From positions 104,139,908 to 104,203,907 of the forward strand of contig OX352763.1 in NCBI GenBank assembly GCA_947095585.1: a stretch of DNA of 64,000 bases, read 5' to 3'. Position 1 is the first letter of the stretch. Each line of letters starts with the position of its first letter. The translations under genes were made by a program, and so were the position numbers. Positions 63,848-64,000 of the stretch are shown here, in pieces. The notes beneath the pieces are model-generated. The model was not told where the DNA came from. It searched no databases and saw nothing but the letters and a program-made list of their open reading frames with translations. This DNA is from Nephrocerus scutellatus. Its lineage: Eukaryota; Arthropoda; Insecta; Diptera; Pipunculidae.

Positions 63848-64000
63848 TAACTAATAAATGCACAATTAGAAGTTGGTAGCAATCTTTAAAATTCTTTTAA
63901 ATTTGCAGGAACACATGGTGGACCGCCGTTTTAACTAATAAATGCACAATTAGAAGTTGGTAGCAATCTTAAAATTCTTTCTAATTCGCAGGAAAACATG
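63848..64000. repeat. ~83-bp tandem repeat at the window edge
   Basis: TTAACTAATAAATGCACAAT, TAGAAGTTGGTAGCAATCTT and AATTTGCAG|GAACACATGG occur twice and are cut by the window end. Each unit has an acceptor-like T-rich...GCAG before GAA(A/C)ACATGG; ACATGG is also in the 194-bp array. Confidence 0.8.

Overview
The window looks like AT-rich, repeat-dominated DNA from an arthropod nuclear genome, most probably an insect. The evidence is the mixture of mobile elements (PIF/Harbinger, hAT, piggyBac, RTE- and Jockey/CR1/R1-like LINEs, Ty3/gypsy and BEL/Pao-like retrotransposons, an errantivirus-type env relic and tRNA-derived SINEs) together with intron-like GT...AG signals and primer-binding sites that match the 3' end of insect tRNA-Lys. 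I see no convincing intact host gene, rRNA, functional tRNA, CRISPR array or bacterial-style operon. Nearly every recognisable coding region is a broken transposon gene, and most lie on the minus strand. Family assignments rest on reading conceptual translations by eye; no database search was run.

Layout. 1-3.6 kb: a T-rich low-complexity tract, a Harbinger relic and a BED-finger hAT relic. 4.0-5.3 kb: an uncharacterised GC-richer non-coding block with dispersed short repeats and a long hairpin. 5.6-8.8 kb: Harbinger accessory (Myb/SANT-like) gene pieces and a Harbinger element bounded by matching terminal repeats and a TTA duplication, with an RTE LINE piece inside it. 9.2-11.65 kb: a LINE split by a gag-protease retroelement. 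12-18.9 kb: LINE, gag and Harbinger pieces and a diverged GGTAAGT-containing satellite. 19-22.1 kb: a collapsed LTR retroelement (gag, protease, end of integrase). 22.6-26.3 kb: a Ulp1/C48-like cysteine protease pseudogene joined to a CWYH-type gag. 27-31.3 kb: another gag, an env relic, a SINE, an integrase piece and a LINE endonuclease piece. 31.3-34.25 kb: a homogeneous 378-bp tandem array.

35.4-44.4 kb: a tandem duplication, a piggyBac transposase, a hAT transposase, two oppositely oriented Harbinger pieces, a gypsy-type gag and a reverse-transcriptase-like piece. 44.9-51.5 kb: hairpin repeats, a satellite with dimeric structure, two copies of a BTB/POZ fragment, direct repeats, and a 1.4-kb unit flanked by 70-74-bp inverted repeats. 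51.8-57.9 kb: a Harbinger MADF plus transposase pair in divergent orientation with a SINE between them, a GGCCAACGGGC satellite, and a 271-bp inverted-repeat element with 8-bp target duplications. 57.9-62.6 kb: a ~194-bp tandem array in which every unit carries a splice-donor-like and a splice-acceptor-like signal, interrupted by a LINE. 62.5-64 kb: two further short tandem repeats that also carry splice-like signals.

The window therefore reads as a nested transposon graveyard rather than a set of cooperating genes. The most unusual element is the exon/intron-like satellite at 57.9-62.6 kb. The other points worth following are the Ulp1-like protease with all four catalytic residues, the two short elements with clean target-site duplications, and the two BTB fragments.
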